64,000 nucleotides of DNA from Pleomorphomonas koreensis DSM 23070 (GCF_000425185.1 NZ_AULH01000006.1:1-64000); one strand, 5' to 3'; positions 35,070 through 44,504 are shown, numbered from the stretch's first letter. Numbers and translations are program-made. Notes: generated by a model not told the origin, from the letters alone.

Positions 35070-35085
35070 TTTGCGCCGGCGCAAA
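35070..35085 (-). promoter_or_regulatory. NnrR/Dnr-type box
   Basis: TTTGCG-CCGG-CGCAAA, a perfect 16-bp palindrome. The alphaproteobacterial NnrR pattern of the CRP/FNR family is TTGCG-N4-CGCAA. It is 57 bp upstream of the DUF2249 ATG, consistent with an activator site near -41. Confidence 0.7.
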
Positions 35086-35268
35086 CCGGAGAAAAAATCT
35101 CTCCTATCTGTCGGGCGGCGCCAGGCGTGTTGACCTCCATCCGGGAGGCTCCTACCACTTGGAGTCTCAACGCGCGTTGGGGAACGGGCCGATGCCCACC
35201 CCTCGCCGCCCCACCCCGAAGCGCTGCCCGTCCTGGGCGACCCCTGCTTCCGAATAAGCGATGGTGCG

Positions 35269-36315
35269 ATGCAGCCTGTATTCGACGGACACAACGACGT
35301 TCTGATGCGCCTTTGGGAAACGGCGATGAGGGGCGGCGACCCGATCGCCGAGTTCCGCGACGGCATCGCCACCGGTCATATAGATGGTCCGCGCGCCCGA
35401 GCCGGTGGCCTCGTCGGCGGCCTCTGCGCCATCTTCGTGCCGTCGCCGCAAGGCCCGCGCCCGAGCTTCGAGGGTGGCGCCTATTCTTCGCCGCTCGCCG
35501 CGCCGGTCGACCAGCCGGCGGCACTGGCCGCCGCCATCGCCATGGCCGGCATCGCCCGCCGGCTCGACCGGGAGGGCGTCTGGCGCCTCTGCACCTCGAC
35601 GGCGGCGATCCATGAGGCCATCGACGCCGGCGTCTTCGCCGCCGTGCTGCACATGGAGGGCTGCGAGGCCCTCGACGCCGACCTCTACGCGCTCGACGCC
35701 TTCCACGCCGCCGGCCTGCGCTCGCTCGGGCCGGTGTGGAGCCGCCCCAACATCTTCGGCCACGGCGTGCCCTTCGCCTATCCCAGCTCGCCCGACACCG
35801 GCCCCGGCCTGACGGAAGCCGGCGTCCGGCTGGTCAAAGCCTGCAACCGGCTCGGCATCCTGGTCGACCTGTCGCACATCACCGAGCAGGGCTTCTGGGA
35901 CGTCGCCGAGATCTCGGAGATGCCGCTCGTCGCCACCCACTCCAACGTCCACGCCATCACGCCGGTGTCGCGCAACCTCACCGACCGCCAGCTCGCGGCG
36001 ATCAGGGCGTCGGGTGGCATGGTCGGTCTCAACTACGCCGCCTCTTTCCTGAGGCCGGACGGCCGCGACAGCGCCGCGACGCCACTCACCGACATGGTCC
36101 GCCACGTCGAGCATCTGGTGGAGCACCTCGGCATCGACGGCGTCGGCCTCGGCTCCGACTACGACGGCGCCACCATTCCGGCCGAGATCGGCGACGCCGC
36201 CGGCCAGCAGGCGCTGGTGGGCGCGCTGCGGCAGGCCGGTTACGGCGAGGCGGACCTGGCCAAGCTTTGCCGCGACAACTGGCTGCGCGTGCTGGCGACG
36301 ACCTGGCGGGAGTGA
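35269..36315 (+). CDS. Membrane dipeptidase-like metallopeptidase (M19)
   Basis: A 348-residue amidohydrolase-fold dipeptidase of family M19. Metal ligands include the N-terminal H-x-D (FDGHNDVLMR), the bridging Glu in AVLHMEGCEAL, and His residues in ILVDLSHITEQGFWDV and VATHSNVHAI; GVGLGSDYDGA near the end is another hallmark. There is no signal peptide or lipid anchor, so it is cytoplasmic and probably cleaves dipeptides or related amides. ATG at 35269 has only a weak ribosome site. A bidirectional terminator follows. Confidence 0.92.
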   Translation: MQPVFDGHNDVLMRLWETAMRGGDPIAEFRDGIATGHIDGPRARAGGLVGGLCAIFVPSPQGPRPSFEGGAYSSPLAAPVDQPAALAAAIAMAGIARRLDREGVWRLCTSTAAIHEAIDAGVFAAVLHMEGCEALDADLYALDAFHAAGLRSLGPVWSRPNIFGHGVPFAYPSSPDTGPGLTEAGVRLVKACNRLGILVDLSHITEQGFWDVAEISEMPLVATHSNVHAITPVSRNLTDRQLAAIRASGGMVGLNYAASFLRPDGRDSAATPLTDMVRHVEHLVEHLGIDGVGLGSDYDGATIPAEIGDAAGQQALVGALRQAGYGEADLAKLCRDNWLRVLATTWRE

Positions 36316-36340
36316 AGCAGTCCCTCCCCGTTCGACGATA

Positions 36341-36370
36341 AAAACCCCGGCCGCCAGCGACCGGGGTTTT
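36341..36370. terminator. Bidirectional terminator
   Basis: AAAACCCCGG and CCGGGGTTTT form a perfect 10-bp stem with a 10-nt loop; the A-run and T-run make it work in both directions, between the convergent dipeptidase and xylH-type genes. Confidence 0.88.
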
Positions 36371-36452
36371 GTTTGTCCAGACGGCGACCGGCGCCCGCCA
36401 GCGCCGATGTCGCGAAAAGAGGGCCGGCGCCCGGAAGCGCCGGCCGGGGCCG

Positions 36453-37622
36453 TCAGCCGCGCTGGTTACCGGAGGAGACGATATCCATGTAGACGGCGGC
36501 CACCAGGATGATGCCCTTGACGATCTGCTGCCAGAAGGTGTCGATGCCGAGCATCGACATGCCGTTGTCGAGGCTGGCCATGATCACCGCGCCGACCAGC
36601 GCGCCGGACACCGAGCCGACGCCACCGCGCATCGACGTGCCGCCGATGAAGCAGGAGGCGATGGCGTCGAGTTCGTTGCCGAAGCCGGCCGACGGCGTGC
36701 CGGCGGCGAGGCGGGCGGTGGTGGTGAGGCCGGCGAAGGCGCACATCAGGCCCATCAGCGCGAACACCATCATCTTCACGTAGGCGACGTTGACGCCGGA
36801 GAGCCGCGTCGCCTCCATGTTGGAGCCGACCGCATAGATGTGGCGGCCGAAGGTGGTCTTGTTGCCGATGACCGTGAACACGGCGAGGATGATCAAGAGG
36901 ATCAGCACCGGCACCGGAACGCCCTGGTAGTCGTTGAGCGTCAGCACGAAGCCGAGGATGATGGCGCCGGCGAACAGCAGGCGACCGACCTCGGCCGGCA
37001 TCGACGATACCGTCAGGCTGTGCTTCTGGCGGTTGGCGCGGGTGCGGAAGGCGAGGAACACCAGCACCAGGAACAGCAGCACGCCGCCGATGTTGCCGAG
37101 CCATTCCGGCAGGTAGCCCTGACCGATGAACTTCAGGTCGGCGTGCACCGGAGCGATGGTGATGCCGCCGGTGAGGCCGAGCACCATGCCGCGGAAGGCC
37201 AGCTGGCCGCCCAGCGTGACGATGAATGAGGGAATGCCGAGATAGGCGGTGAGCCAGCCGACCATCACGCCGAAGAACAGGCCGAGGGCGATGACCAGCA
37301 GGATCGTTGCCCACAGCGGCCATGAATAGGTGACGTCGAGCACCGCCGCGATGCCGCCCAGGAGGCCGAGCAGCGAGCCGACCGACAGGTCGATTTCGCC
37401 GGCGACGATGACGAACACCATCGCCGATGCCAGCATGCCGGTAATCGCCATCTGGCGAAGAAGGTTGGAGAAGTTGCGCGGCGTCAGGAACTGCGAGCCG
37501 CCGAGGTCGGAGTCATAGGTCAGGTAGCCGAAGAAAAGCCAGATGATCGCGATGACGATCAAAAGAGCGACGATCTTGTACTCGGACAGGAACTTCCTGA
37601 CGTCTTTCTTGGTGAGGGTCAT
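36453..37622 (-). CDS. xylH: Xylose ABC transporter permease
   Basis: A 389-residue inner-membrane permease of the RbsC/XylH class, at the long end that is typical of XylH. Features are QMAITGMLASAMVFVIVAGE with IDLSVGSLLG, GIPSFIVTLGGQLAFRGMVL, HIYAVGSNMEATRLSGVNV (membrane loop contacting the ATPase) and a C-terminal DIVSSGNQRG. It is the last gene of the minus-strand unit binding protein - ATPase - permease. No xylose isomerase, xylulokinase or regulator gene is adjacent. Confidence 0.92.
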   Translation of the reverse strand: MTLTKKDVRKFLSEYKIVALLIVIAIIWLFFGYLTYDSDLGGSQFLTPRNFSNLLRQMAITGMLASAMVFVIVAGEIDLSVGSLLGLLGGIAAVLDVTYSWPLWATILLVIALGLFFGVMVGWLTAYLGIPSFIVTLGGQLAFRGMVLGLTGGITIAPVHADLKFIGQGYLPEWLGNIGGVLLFLVLVFLAFRTRANRQKHSLTVSSMPAEVGRLLFAGAIILGFVLTLNDYQGVPVPVLILLIILAVFTVIGNKTTFGRHIYAVGSNMEATRLSGVNVAYVKMMVFALMGLMCAFAGLTTTARLAAGTPSAGFGNELDAIASCFIGGTSMRGGVGSVSGALVGAVIMASLDNGMSMLGIDTFWQQIVKGIILVAAVYMDIVSSGNQRG

Positions 37623-37749
37623 GGTCGTGCACCGGTGATCTTGAGCAGCCGCCCGGGAAGTTGCGGTCGTCCCGGAAAAGGCGGTTGCGGGAAAACGAAG
37701 ACTTGGAAAGAGCGGGAGCCGGCGGGCTCCCGCGCCGGGAAATGGCGCG

Positions 37750-39288
37750 TCAGGCGGCTTCGGTGACTGGCTGTCCGATGGCGGCGGCCAGAACCTTCTC
37801 CTGCGTGAGCCCTTCGTTGATGAAGTTGCCCCGCAGCTTGCCCTCGCCCATCACCAGCACGCGATCGCTGATGCCGAGCACTTCCGGCATTTCCGACGAG
37901 ATCATCAGCACCGCGACGCCCTGCTTGGCCAGTTCGAAGATCAGCTTGTAGATCTCGTACTTGGCGCCGACGTCGATGCCGCGCGTCGGCTCGTCGAGGA
38001 TCAGCACCGTCGGCTCGGGCAGCAGCATCTTGGCGACCACCGCCTTCTGCTGGTTGCCGCCCGACAGCGAGGCAATCGGCAGGAGCGGCTCGGCCGTCTT
38101 GACCTTCATGCGGATGATCTGGTTCTGGATCTCGGCCAGCTCGGCCTCGGACTGGATGAAGCCACCGCTGGTGTAGCGCTTCAGCACCGACATGGTGATG
38201 TTGTAGCCCACCCCCATCAGCGGGATGATGCCGTGGCGCTTGCGGTCTTCGGGCACCATGCAGATGCCGAGCTTGACGGCGTCGCGCGGCTCGCGAATGT
38301 GGATTTCCTTGCCGTCGAGGAACACCTTGCCCTCGTGGTCGCCGCGCCAGCAGCCGAACAGCTTGCAGGCAAGCTCCGTCCGACCGGCGCCGACCAGGCC
38401 GGCGACGCCGAGGATCTCGCCCTTGCGAATCTCGAAGGAGACGTCGTCCACCACCTTGCGTTCGCGGTTGGTGACGTCCCAGCAGGAGATGTTCTTCGCC
38501 TCGAACACCACGTCGCCGATGTCATGGGCCTCGCGCGGGAAGAGGTTCTTCATCTCGCGGCCGACCATCATGGTGATGATCTTGTTGGTGTCGAGTTCGG
38601 CCATCGGCAGCGTGCCGATATGGGTGCCGTCGCGGATGACGGTGACGGTGTCGGCGATCTCCGATACCTCGTCGAGCTTGTGCGAGATGTAGACGCAGGC
38701 CATGCCGTTGGCCTTGAACTCCTTGACGAGGTCGAGCAGCGTCTGGGTCTCGGAGGTGGTCAGCGCCGAGGTCGGCTCGTCGAGGATCAGCAGCTTGGCG
38801 TTCTTGTTGAGCGCCTTGGCGATCTCGACCAGCTGCTGCTTGCCGCCCGAATAGTTGTAGACCGGCAGGGCGACGTTGATGTCACCCATCTTGAGGCGAG
38901 CCATCAGCTTGGCGGCCTCGGCGTTCATCAGGTCGTAGTCGATGAAGCCAGCCTTGGTGCGCGGCTCGGAGCCGAGGAAGATGTTCTCGGCCACCGTCAG
39001 GTGCGGCACCATCATCAGCTCCTGGTGGATGATGACGATGCCGGCTTCCTCGGTCTCGCGGATGTTGCGCGCCTTGAGTTCCTTGCCTTCCCAAATGATC
39101 TGGCCCGACCAGGTCCCGTAAGGGTAGACCGCCGACAGAACCTTCATCATGGTCGACTTGCCGGCGCCGTTCTCGCCGCAAAGACCCACGCATTCGCCCC
39201 GGCGAACCCGGAGATTGATTCCATCGATCGCCTTGACGCCATTAAAGTCCTTGGTGATGTCATGCATCTCCAAGAGGTAGTCTGACAT
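37750..39288 (-). CDS. xylG: Xylose ABC transporter ATP-binding protein
   Basis: A 512-residue double ATPase. The first half has Walker [22 protein letters not shown] (the YPYGTW sequence is characteristic of XylG), Walker [13 protein letters not shown] and YNYSGGKQQ as a variant signature. The second half has [10 protein letters not shown] in the degenerate P-loop position, SLSGGNQQK and [16 protein letters not shown]. Start at 39288 ([18 protein letters not shown]) has GGGAG upstream. It energises xylose uptake through the permease encoded 127 bp downstream. Confidence 0.94.
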   Translation of the reverse strand: MSDYLLEMHDITKDFNGVKAIDGINLRVRRGECVGLCGENGAGKSTMMKVLSAVYPYGTWSGQIIWEGKELKARNIRETEEAGIVIIHQELMMVPHLTVAENIFLGSEPRTKAGFIDYDLMNAEAAKLMARLKMGDINVALPVYNYSGGKQQLVEIAKALNKNAKLLILDEPTSALTTSETQTLLDLVKEFKANGMACVYISHKLDEVSEIADTVTVIRDGTHIGTLPMAELDTNKIITMMVGREMKNLFPREAHDIGDVVFEAKNISCWDVTNRERKVVDDVSFEIRKGEILGVAGLVGAGRTELACKLFGCWRGDHEGKVFLDGKEIHIREPRDAVKLGICMVPEDRKRHGIIPLMGVGYNITMSVLKRYTSGGFIQSEAELAEIQNQIIRMKVKTAEPLLPIASLSGGNQQKAVVAKMLLPEPTVLILDEPTRGIDVGAKYEIYKLIFELAKQGVAVLMISSEMPEVLGISDRVLVMGEGKLRGNFINEGLTQEKVLAAAIGQPVTEAA

Positions 39289-39673
39289 GGACCGCACTCC
39301 CTTCGGGCGGCGCGGGCGGCCTCGGGCCGGCATCGCGCGCCATCCTTCTCCGATCGAGGCCGCTCAGGCCTGTCGCTTCCCAAAACCGGCGTTTGCCGAC
39401 GATGATCCGGCGCCGCCCCCGCGACCTTCCGAACCGGCACGGCACCCCTCGGGAACCGCGACACGTCGCTGTCTTCCGCCATGAAGACCATCCGCCGGCC
39501 CTGGCCGGCAGCCGTCCATCCGCCGCGTCGGGCCCTGCCCGACCGCCGACCCCGAGGGCGTGCGGCTTGCCGGGAAGTGGCGGATGCGACGGAAAGCCTC
39601 CGGACCATCCCGATCCGACCGGCCCATACGGCGCCGGGGCGGGTAAGCCCGCCCCGGTCCATTGTCTAGAGGA
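39289..39673. other. Gap between xylF and xylG, with stem-loop
   Basis: 385 bp inside the transporter operon. Apart from the stem at 39634-39657 and a Pro/Arg-rich non-coding stretch, no gene or known RNA was seen. Confidence 0.5.
39634..39657 (-). other. Stem-loop after xylF
   Basis: CCGGGGCGGG-TAAG-CCCGCCCCGG, a perfect 10-bp stem with 4-nt loop, 16 nt past the xylF stop on the minus strand. No U-run. Confidence 0.65.
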
Positions 39674-40681
39674 TCACTTGGCCTCGACCTGCTCCTTCGT
39701 GTAGAAGCCGTCCTCGACGACCTTCATCACGTTTTCCTTGGTCAGCGGGATCGGGGTCAGCAGGAGGGAGTCGACTTCCTTCTTGCCGTTGTCGAGCTTG
39801 GCGTTGAACTCGACGGGCTCACCCTTGACCAGCTTGACCGACAGCTTGGCGGCCTCGGAGGCGATCAGCTGCAGCGGCTTGTAGACGGTGACCGTCTGCG
39901 TGCCGTCGATCACCCGCTTGATGGCGGCGAGGTCGGCGTCCTGGCCGGAGATGGCCACCTTGCCGGCCAGACCCTGGGCGGCGAGAGCCTGGATGGCGCC
40001 GCCGGCCGTGCCGTCGTTCGAGGCGATGACCGCGTCGATCTTGTTGTCGGCGGCCGTGAGCGCGTTCTCCATGATCGACAGCGCTTCGGTCGGGCTCCAC
40101 TCCTTGACCCACTGCGAGCCGATGACCTTGACCTTGCCGGCGTCGACGGCCGCCTGGATGGCCTTCTCCTGGCCAGCGCGCAGCAGCTTGGCATTGTTGT
40201 CGGTCGGGGCGCCGCCGAGCAGGTAGTAGTTGCCTTCCGGAACCGCCTTGAGGACGGCCTCGGCCTGCAGGAAGCCGACGCGCTCGTTGTCGAAGGAGAT
40301 GTAGGCGTCTTCGTCGGCGTTCAGGATCAGGCGGTCATAGGACAGGATCTTGATGCCGGCCTTGTGGGCCTCGTCGATCACTTCGCCGAACACCTGCGAG
40401 TTCATCGGCACGATGGCGATGGCGTCGACCTTCTGGGAGATCAGGTTCTCGACCTGATTGACCTGCTTCTGCTCGTTGGCGTCGGCCGAGGTCACGATCA
40501 CCTGGGCGCCCACTTCCTTGGCGGCGGCAATGAAATAGTCGCGGTCGCGAGCCCAGCGCTCGACGCGCAGATCGTCGATCGAGAAACCGATGACCGGCTT
40601 GTCGGCGGACGCCTGGGCGGCCATCGGCAGCGCAACGGCGGCGGCCAGAATCGTGCTCGAAAGAATGGTAGAAAGTTTCAT
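39674..40681 (-). CDS. xylF: Xylose-binding periplasmic protein
   Basis: A 335-residue sugar-binding protein with signal peptide (about 25 residues, ending AAQASA). The mature start DKPVIGFSIDDLRVERWARD and the later FIAAAKEVGAQVIVTSADAN, SYDRLILNADEDAYISFDNE and ISGQDADLAAIKRVIDGTQT follow XylF of E. coli closely. It binds xylose for import by XylG/XylH. ATG at 40681 is chosen because GGAGGA is 6 nt upstream; the GTG at 40687 is too close to the site. First gene of the operon; a long gene-free region lies upstream. Confidence 0.94.
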   Translation of the reverse strand: MKLSTILSSTILAAAVALPMAAQASADKPVIGFSIDDLRVERWARDRDYFIAAAKEVGAQVIVTSADANEQKQVNQVENLISQKVDAIAIVPMNSQVFGEVIDEAHKAGIKILSYDRLILNADEDAYISFDNERVGFLQAEAVLKAVPEGNYYLLGGAPTDNNAKLLRAGQEKAIQAAVDAGKVKVIGSQWVKEWSPTEALSIMENALTAADNKIDAVIASNDGTAGGAIQALAAQGLAGKVAISGQDADLAAIKRVIDGTQTVTVYKPLQLIASEAAKLSVKLVKGEPVEFNAKLDNGKKEVDSLLLTPIPLTKENVMKVVEDGFYTKEQVEAK

Positions 40682-40906
40682 TGTCACTCCTCCTGAAGGC
40701 CTCTTCGGGCCTGGCCGCCTCCCCGGCGGCCTCCTTGCATCCGAACCACGACCGGATGGTTGCTCCTCCGGTCACTTCCCCCGGCAACACCCGTCATGGG
40801 CCCCGCCGTTGGTTCGGAATGTACCTCACGCGAGGATAGATGCCTCAAAGCGATGATGGGCGCAACTCATTTTGATTGCGTAGATGCGTTGTGACCATCA
40901 TCCATT

Positions 40907-40933
40907 TGACGAAGAAATTTCCTATCTTCGTCA
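40907..40933. promoter_or_regulatory. Inverted repeat upstream of xylF
   Basis: TGACGAA and TTCGTCA, perfect 7-bp arms with a 13-bp spacer, about 230 bp before the xylF start. Candidate site for a xylose-responsive regulator encoded elsewhere. Confidence 0.45.
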
Positions 40934-41026
40934 TGAGGTTCCCCTCGACGTCAGCCAAGCCGCGCCTTTTTCTGCCTTGGCGCGACAAACCTCTGAGGCG
41001 CTTCATCCTGCCGGATGTCCGCCCTG

Positions 41027-41046
41027 CTTGATGTGATTACATCAAG
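41027..41046. promoter_or_regulatory. 20-bp palindromic operator candidate
   Basis: CTTGATGT-GATT-ACATCAAG, perfect 8-bp arms. It is about 600 bp from the gene at 41651. It resembles GntR- or MarR-type sites in general shape; no regulator gene is adjacent. Confidence 0.5.
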
Positions 41047-41650
41047 AACGCTCCCTCCCGTCCTTGATCCATGCGTCCCGGCGCCCTCCAGGTCACCGGT
41101 AAAATTCGACCCTCAAAATATACTCAACGCCCCGCCTTGGCAAGAGACAATCCTGAGCACATCGACGAATGGTCAGGTGCCGGCCGGGACCGGGCGCGGC
41201 AACCGGGCAAGCTGCTCCTATCGCCGCCCGCCGGCCGCACCCGCCGAACAAGCAGTGCGCTATCCGCCACGGCGACGAACCACGTCTTTTCAATATGTCA
41301 CGGCGGCGGGAGCGCTCGCGGCAGGCAGCTTGCCGGCTCTTGCGGCGCCTTCGGGAAGCGGCCCGGTCAGCGTCGATCGGCGCCTCGCAACTCCCATCGG
41401 AACATCTCAGATTGACGCAAGGGTCCTCATGCACGGGATCGGCGGCCGCCGCTGCCGGGACAGCATAGAAGAGTCGCGGGCAAACTCGCTCATGGCGCTT
41501 TTCGTCACCAGGATGCCGCATGACGATCAATTCGTGCACATCCGGCATTCGGCGTGCTTGATTCGGTCGCCGGGATTACCTAAGACCTTCAAAACCCGGA
41601 GCGGAACCACGTCCAGGACAAGAGTCCGGACCAATGATGGAGGAAGTTGT

Positions 41651-42607
41651 ATGCGTGCCCTGTTGTTTGCCGTCGCCGCCAGCGTCGCGGCAGTCGCCCT
41701 GCCGGTTCATGCCGAGAACGTCACGGTCGACGTCACCGCCATCGTCGAACATCCGGCGCTCGACGCCGTCCGCGACGGCGTCAAGGACGTGCTGGCCGCC
41801 GCCGGCTACAAGGAGGGCGAAAACCTGACCTTCGTCTACAAGTCGGCTCAGGGCAACGCCGCCACCGCCGCCCAGATCGCCCGCCAGTTCGCCGGCGAGA
41901 ATCCCAACGTCATCGTGCCGATCTCGACGCCGTCCGCCCAGGCCGTCGCCGCCGCCACGCACGACATCCCGATCGTCTTCTCGGCGGTGTCCGATCCGGT
42001 CGGTGCCCAGCTCGTCAAGAGCATGGACAAGCCCGGCGGCAACATCACCGGCCTCTCCGACATGTCGCCGGTGGCGGAGCACATCGCCCTGATCAAGGAA
42101 ATCCTGCCGAACGTGAAGAAGCTCGGCTTCCTCTACAATTCCGGCGAGGCCAACTCGGTGTCGCTGCTCGCCGCCCTCAAGGCCGAGGCCGACAAGGCCG
42201 GCATCGAGGTCGTCGAATCGGCCGCCACCAAGACCGCCGAGGTGCAGGGCGCCACGCGCGCGCTGGTCGACAAGGTCGACGCCGTCTACGTGCCGACCGA
42301 CAACACCATCATCTCGGCGCTGGAATCGGCCGTCGGCGTCGCCGTCGAATCGAAGCTGCCGCTGTTCACCGCCGATACCGACAGCGTGTCGCGCGGCGCC
42401 ATCGCCGCCCTCGGCTTCAACTACTACGACGTCGGCAAGCAGACCGGCGAGATCGTCGTGCGCGTGCTGAAGGGCGAGACCGTCGGCGACATCCCGGCGA
42501 CCATCGCCAAGGGCACCGACCTCGTCGTCAACAAGGGCGCCGCCGCCAAGATGGGCGTGACGCTGCCCGAGGCCGTCGTCGCCCGCGCCACCAAGGTGAT
42601 CGAGTAA
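41651..42607 (+). CDS. ABC transporter substrate-binding protein (COG2984 type)
   Basis: A 318-residue periplasmic binding protein of the ABC_sub_bind (COG2984) family, with signal peptide (about 20 residues, ending LPVHAE). Landmarks are VDVTAIVEHPALDAVRDGVK, NVIVPISTPSAQAVAAATHD, IPIVFSAVSDPVGAQLVKSM and ADTDSVSRGAIAALGFNYYD. Some family members carry tryptophan or related aromatics (TrpX of streptococci); the substrate here is unknown. GGAGGAAG precedes the ATG. First gene of a three-gene operon with its permease and ATPase. Confidence 0.9.
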   Translation: MRALLFAVAASVAAVALPVHAENVTVDVTAIVEHPALDAVRDGVKDVLAAAGYKEGENLTFVYKSAQGNAATAAQIARQFAGENPNVIVPISTPSAQAVAAATHDIPIVFSAVSDPVGAQLVKSMDKPGGNITGLSDMSPVAEHIALIKEILPNVKKLGFLYNSGEANSVSLLAALKAEADKAGIEVVESAATKTAEVQGATRALVDKVDAVYVPTDNTIISALESAVGVAVESKLPLFTADTDSVSRGAIAALGFNYYDVGKQTGEIVVRVLKGETVGDIPATIAKGTDLVVNKGAAAKMGVTLPEAVVARATKVIE

Positions 42608-42616
42608 CAACGGCGC

Positions 42617-42653
42617 CGCGCCCCGCCGTCGCCGTCGGGTACGGCGGGGCGCG
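42617..42653 (+). other. Stem-loop between binding-protein and permease genes
   Basis: CGCGCCCCGCCGT and ACGGCGGGGCGCG form a perfect 13-bp stem with an 11-nt loop, starting 10 nt after the binding-protein stop. No U-run. Confidence 0.65.
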
Positions 42654-42719
42654 CTCCGGAGAAAGGGATGCCCCGCCCCGCGTTCGCCCGCGGGACATCC
42701 AGCACAAGGATCGTTGCGC

Positions 42720-43601
42720 GTGAGCCAAATTGCCTTATGGGGGGCCGTCGAACTCGGCCTCGTCTATGCCTTCGTCGCGCTTGGCGTCTATCTCGCCTTC
42801 CGCGTCCTCGACTTTCCCGACCTGACCGTCGACGGCACCTTTCCGCTCGGCGCGGCCGTCACCGCCGTATTGATCATGGCCGGTATCAATCCCTGGTTCG
42901 CCGCCGCCGTGTCGATGGTAGCCGGGGCGCTGGCCGGGCTCGTCACGGCGACGCTCAACGTCCGCTTCAAGATCCTCAACCTCCTGGCGTCGATCCTGAC
43001 GATGATCGCCCTGTTCTCGGTCAACCTCCGGGTGATGGGCCGGCCGAACGTGGCCCTGCTTTCGGTCGACACCATGCTGACGCCCTTCTACGGCAATGGC
43101 CTCAGGGACTTCATGGTGCGGCCGTTGTTCCTGCTGGTGCTGGCCATCGTGGCGCTGCTCATCGTCTGGCGCTATCTCGAGAGCGACGCCGGCCTCGCCA
43201 TGCGCGCCACCGGCGCCAACCCGCGCATGGCCCGCGCCCAGGGCATCAACACCGATCGTCAGATCTATCTGGGCATCGCGCTGTCCAACGCGCTGGTGGC
43301 CCTCGGCGGCGCCCTGTTCGCCCAGACCAACGGCTTTGCCGACGTCACCTCCGGCGTCGGCACCATCGTCGTCGGCCTCGCCGCGGTGATCATCGGCGAG
43401 ACACTGTTCGGCACCCGCCGCATCCTGATCGCGCTGATCGGCTGCGTCGTCGGCTCGATCCTCTACCGCATCGCCATCCAGCTCGCCCTGTCCAGCGACG
43501 TGCTCGGCCTGCAGGCGTCCGACCTCAACCTCGTCACCGCCGTGCTCGTCACCTTTGCGCTGGTGTTGCCGCGCCTCAAGCGGGGAGTGCTCTCCTCATG
43601 A
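42720..43601 (+). CDS. ABC transporter permease (COG4120 type)
   Basis: A 293-residue branched-chain-type permease (COG4120): VYAFVALGVYLAFRVLDFPD, LTVDGTFPLGAAVTAVLI, then NVALLSVDTMLTPFYGNGLR and RATGANPRMARAQGINTDRQ in the ATPase-contact loop. About eight hydrophobic segments. A GTG start at 42720 is chosen because AAGGA lies 9 nt upstream. The stop overlaps the ATPase start by 4 bp. Confidence 0.9.
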   Translation: MSQIALWGAVELGLVYAFVALGVYLAFRVLDFPDLTVDGTFPLGAAVTAVLIMAGINPWFAAAVSMVAGALAGLVTATLNVRFKILNLLASILTMIALFSVNLRVMGRPNVALLSVDTMLTPFYGNGLRDFMVRPLFLLVLAIVALLIVWRYLESDAGLAMRATGANPRMARAQGINTDRQIYLGIALSNALVALGGALFAQTNGFADVTSGVGTIVVGLAAVIIGETLFGTRRILIALIGCVVGSILYRIAIQLALSSDVLGLQASDLNLVTAVLVTFALVLPRLKRGVLSS

Positions 43602-44392
43602 TCTCCCTCGACAACATCCACGTCGTCTTCGGGCGCGGCACGCCGCTGGAGAAGAAGGCGCTGTCGGGCGTCTCGCTGACCATCAAGGAAGGCTCCTTCA
43701 CCACCGTCATCGGCTCCAACGGCGCCGGCAAGTCGACGCTGCTCGGCGTGCTGGCCGGCGACGTCATCCCGGTGGAAGGCTGCGTTCGCATCGGCGACGC
43801 CATCGTCACCAAGCAGCCGACCGCCGCCCGCGCCGGCCGCGTCGCCCGCGTCTTCCAGGACCCGCTGGCCGGCTCCTGCGGCGCCCTGTCGATCGAGGAG
43901 AACCTCGCCCTCGCCCACAAGCGCGGCAAGACGCGCGGCCTGAAGCTGGCGCTCGGCCACAGCCGCCGCAAGCTGTTCCGCGAGAAGATCGCCGAACTCG
44001 ACCTCGGCCTCGAAAACCGCATGACCGACCGCATGTCCATGCTGTCGGGCGGCCAGCGGCAGGCGGTGTCGCTGGTCATGGCGATGATGGCCGGCTGCGA
44101 CGTGCTGCTGCTCGACGAGCATACCGCCGCCCTCGATCCCGGCATGGCCGAGTTCGTCATGAAGCTCACCGAGCGGATCGTCAACGACAAGAAGCTGACC
44201 ACGCTGATGGTGACGCACTCCATGCGGCAGGCGCTCGATTACGGCGATCGCACCATCATGCTGCACGGCGGCGAGATCGTGCTCGACGTCGAGGGCGACA
44301 GCCGCAAGACGCTGGAGGTCGAGGACCTGATCGCCATGTTCCGCCGGGTCCGCGGCCAGACGCTCGACGACGACGAACTGCTGATCGCCTGA
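43598..44392 (+). CDS. ABC transporter ATP-binding protein (COG1101 type)
   Basis: A 264-residue ATPase: Walker [20 protein letters not shown]-loop VFQDPLAGSCGALSIEENLA, signature MLSGGQRQA, Walker B VLLLDEHTAALDPG (DEHTAALDP is typical of COG1101). It powers the transporter encoded directly upstream, whose permease gene it overlaps by 4 bp. Three stem-loops in a row follow the stop. Confidence 0.92.
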   Translation: MISLDNIHVVFGRGTPLEKKALSGVSLTIKEGSFTTVIGSNGAGKSTLLGVLAGDVIPVEGCVRIGDAIVTKQPTAARAGRVARVFQDPLAGSCGALSIEENLALAHKRGKTRGLKLALGHSRRKLFREKIAELDLGLENRMTDRMSMLSGGQRQAVSLVMAMMAGCDVLLLDEHTAALDPGMAEFVMKLTERIVNDKKLTTLMVTHSMRQALDYGDRTIMLHGGEIVLDVEGDSRKTLEVEDLIAMFRRVRGQTLDDDELLIA

Positions 44393-44412
44393 AGCGCCTT
44401 TTCCCGCCGGAG

Positions 44413-44504
44413 ATCCTCCGCTTCCGCGGAGGATGACATTGTAATCATTGCAGTTCGGCATGGTCCGCGGAGGCGGACCATCTCGGGGGGAACGGCGTTC
44501 CCCC
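44413..44504. terminator. Cluster of three stem-loops between convergent genes
   Basis: ATCCTCCGC-TTCC-GCGGAGGAT (44413-44434), ATGGTCCGC-GGAG-GCGGACCAT (44460-44481) and GGGGGAAC-GGC-GTTCCCCC (44486-44504), all perfect stems. They lie between the ATPase gene (plus) and the HAD gene (minus) and probably end both transcripts. Confidence 0.6.

Larger units (their letters stand above)
40682..41650. promoter_or_regulatory. Long gene-free region between xylF and a COG2984-type operon
   Basis: 969 bp without a supported gene on either strand; open frames here have no recognisable product or ribosome sites and poor codon use. Two strong symmetrical elements are present: TGACGAA-N13-TTCGTCA at 40907-40933 and the palindrome at 41027-41046. 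A plus-strand promoter for the gene at 41651 and a minus-strand promoter for xylF must lie here. Confidence 0.55.

Noticed and set aside
41015-41650. In-frame extension before the COG2984-type binding protein, and several small frames in the same gap
   Set aside because: The signal peptide and ribosome site mark 41651 as the start; the extension has no coding character.
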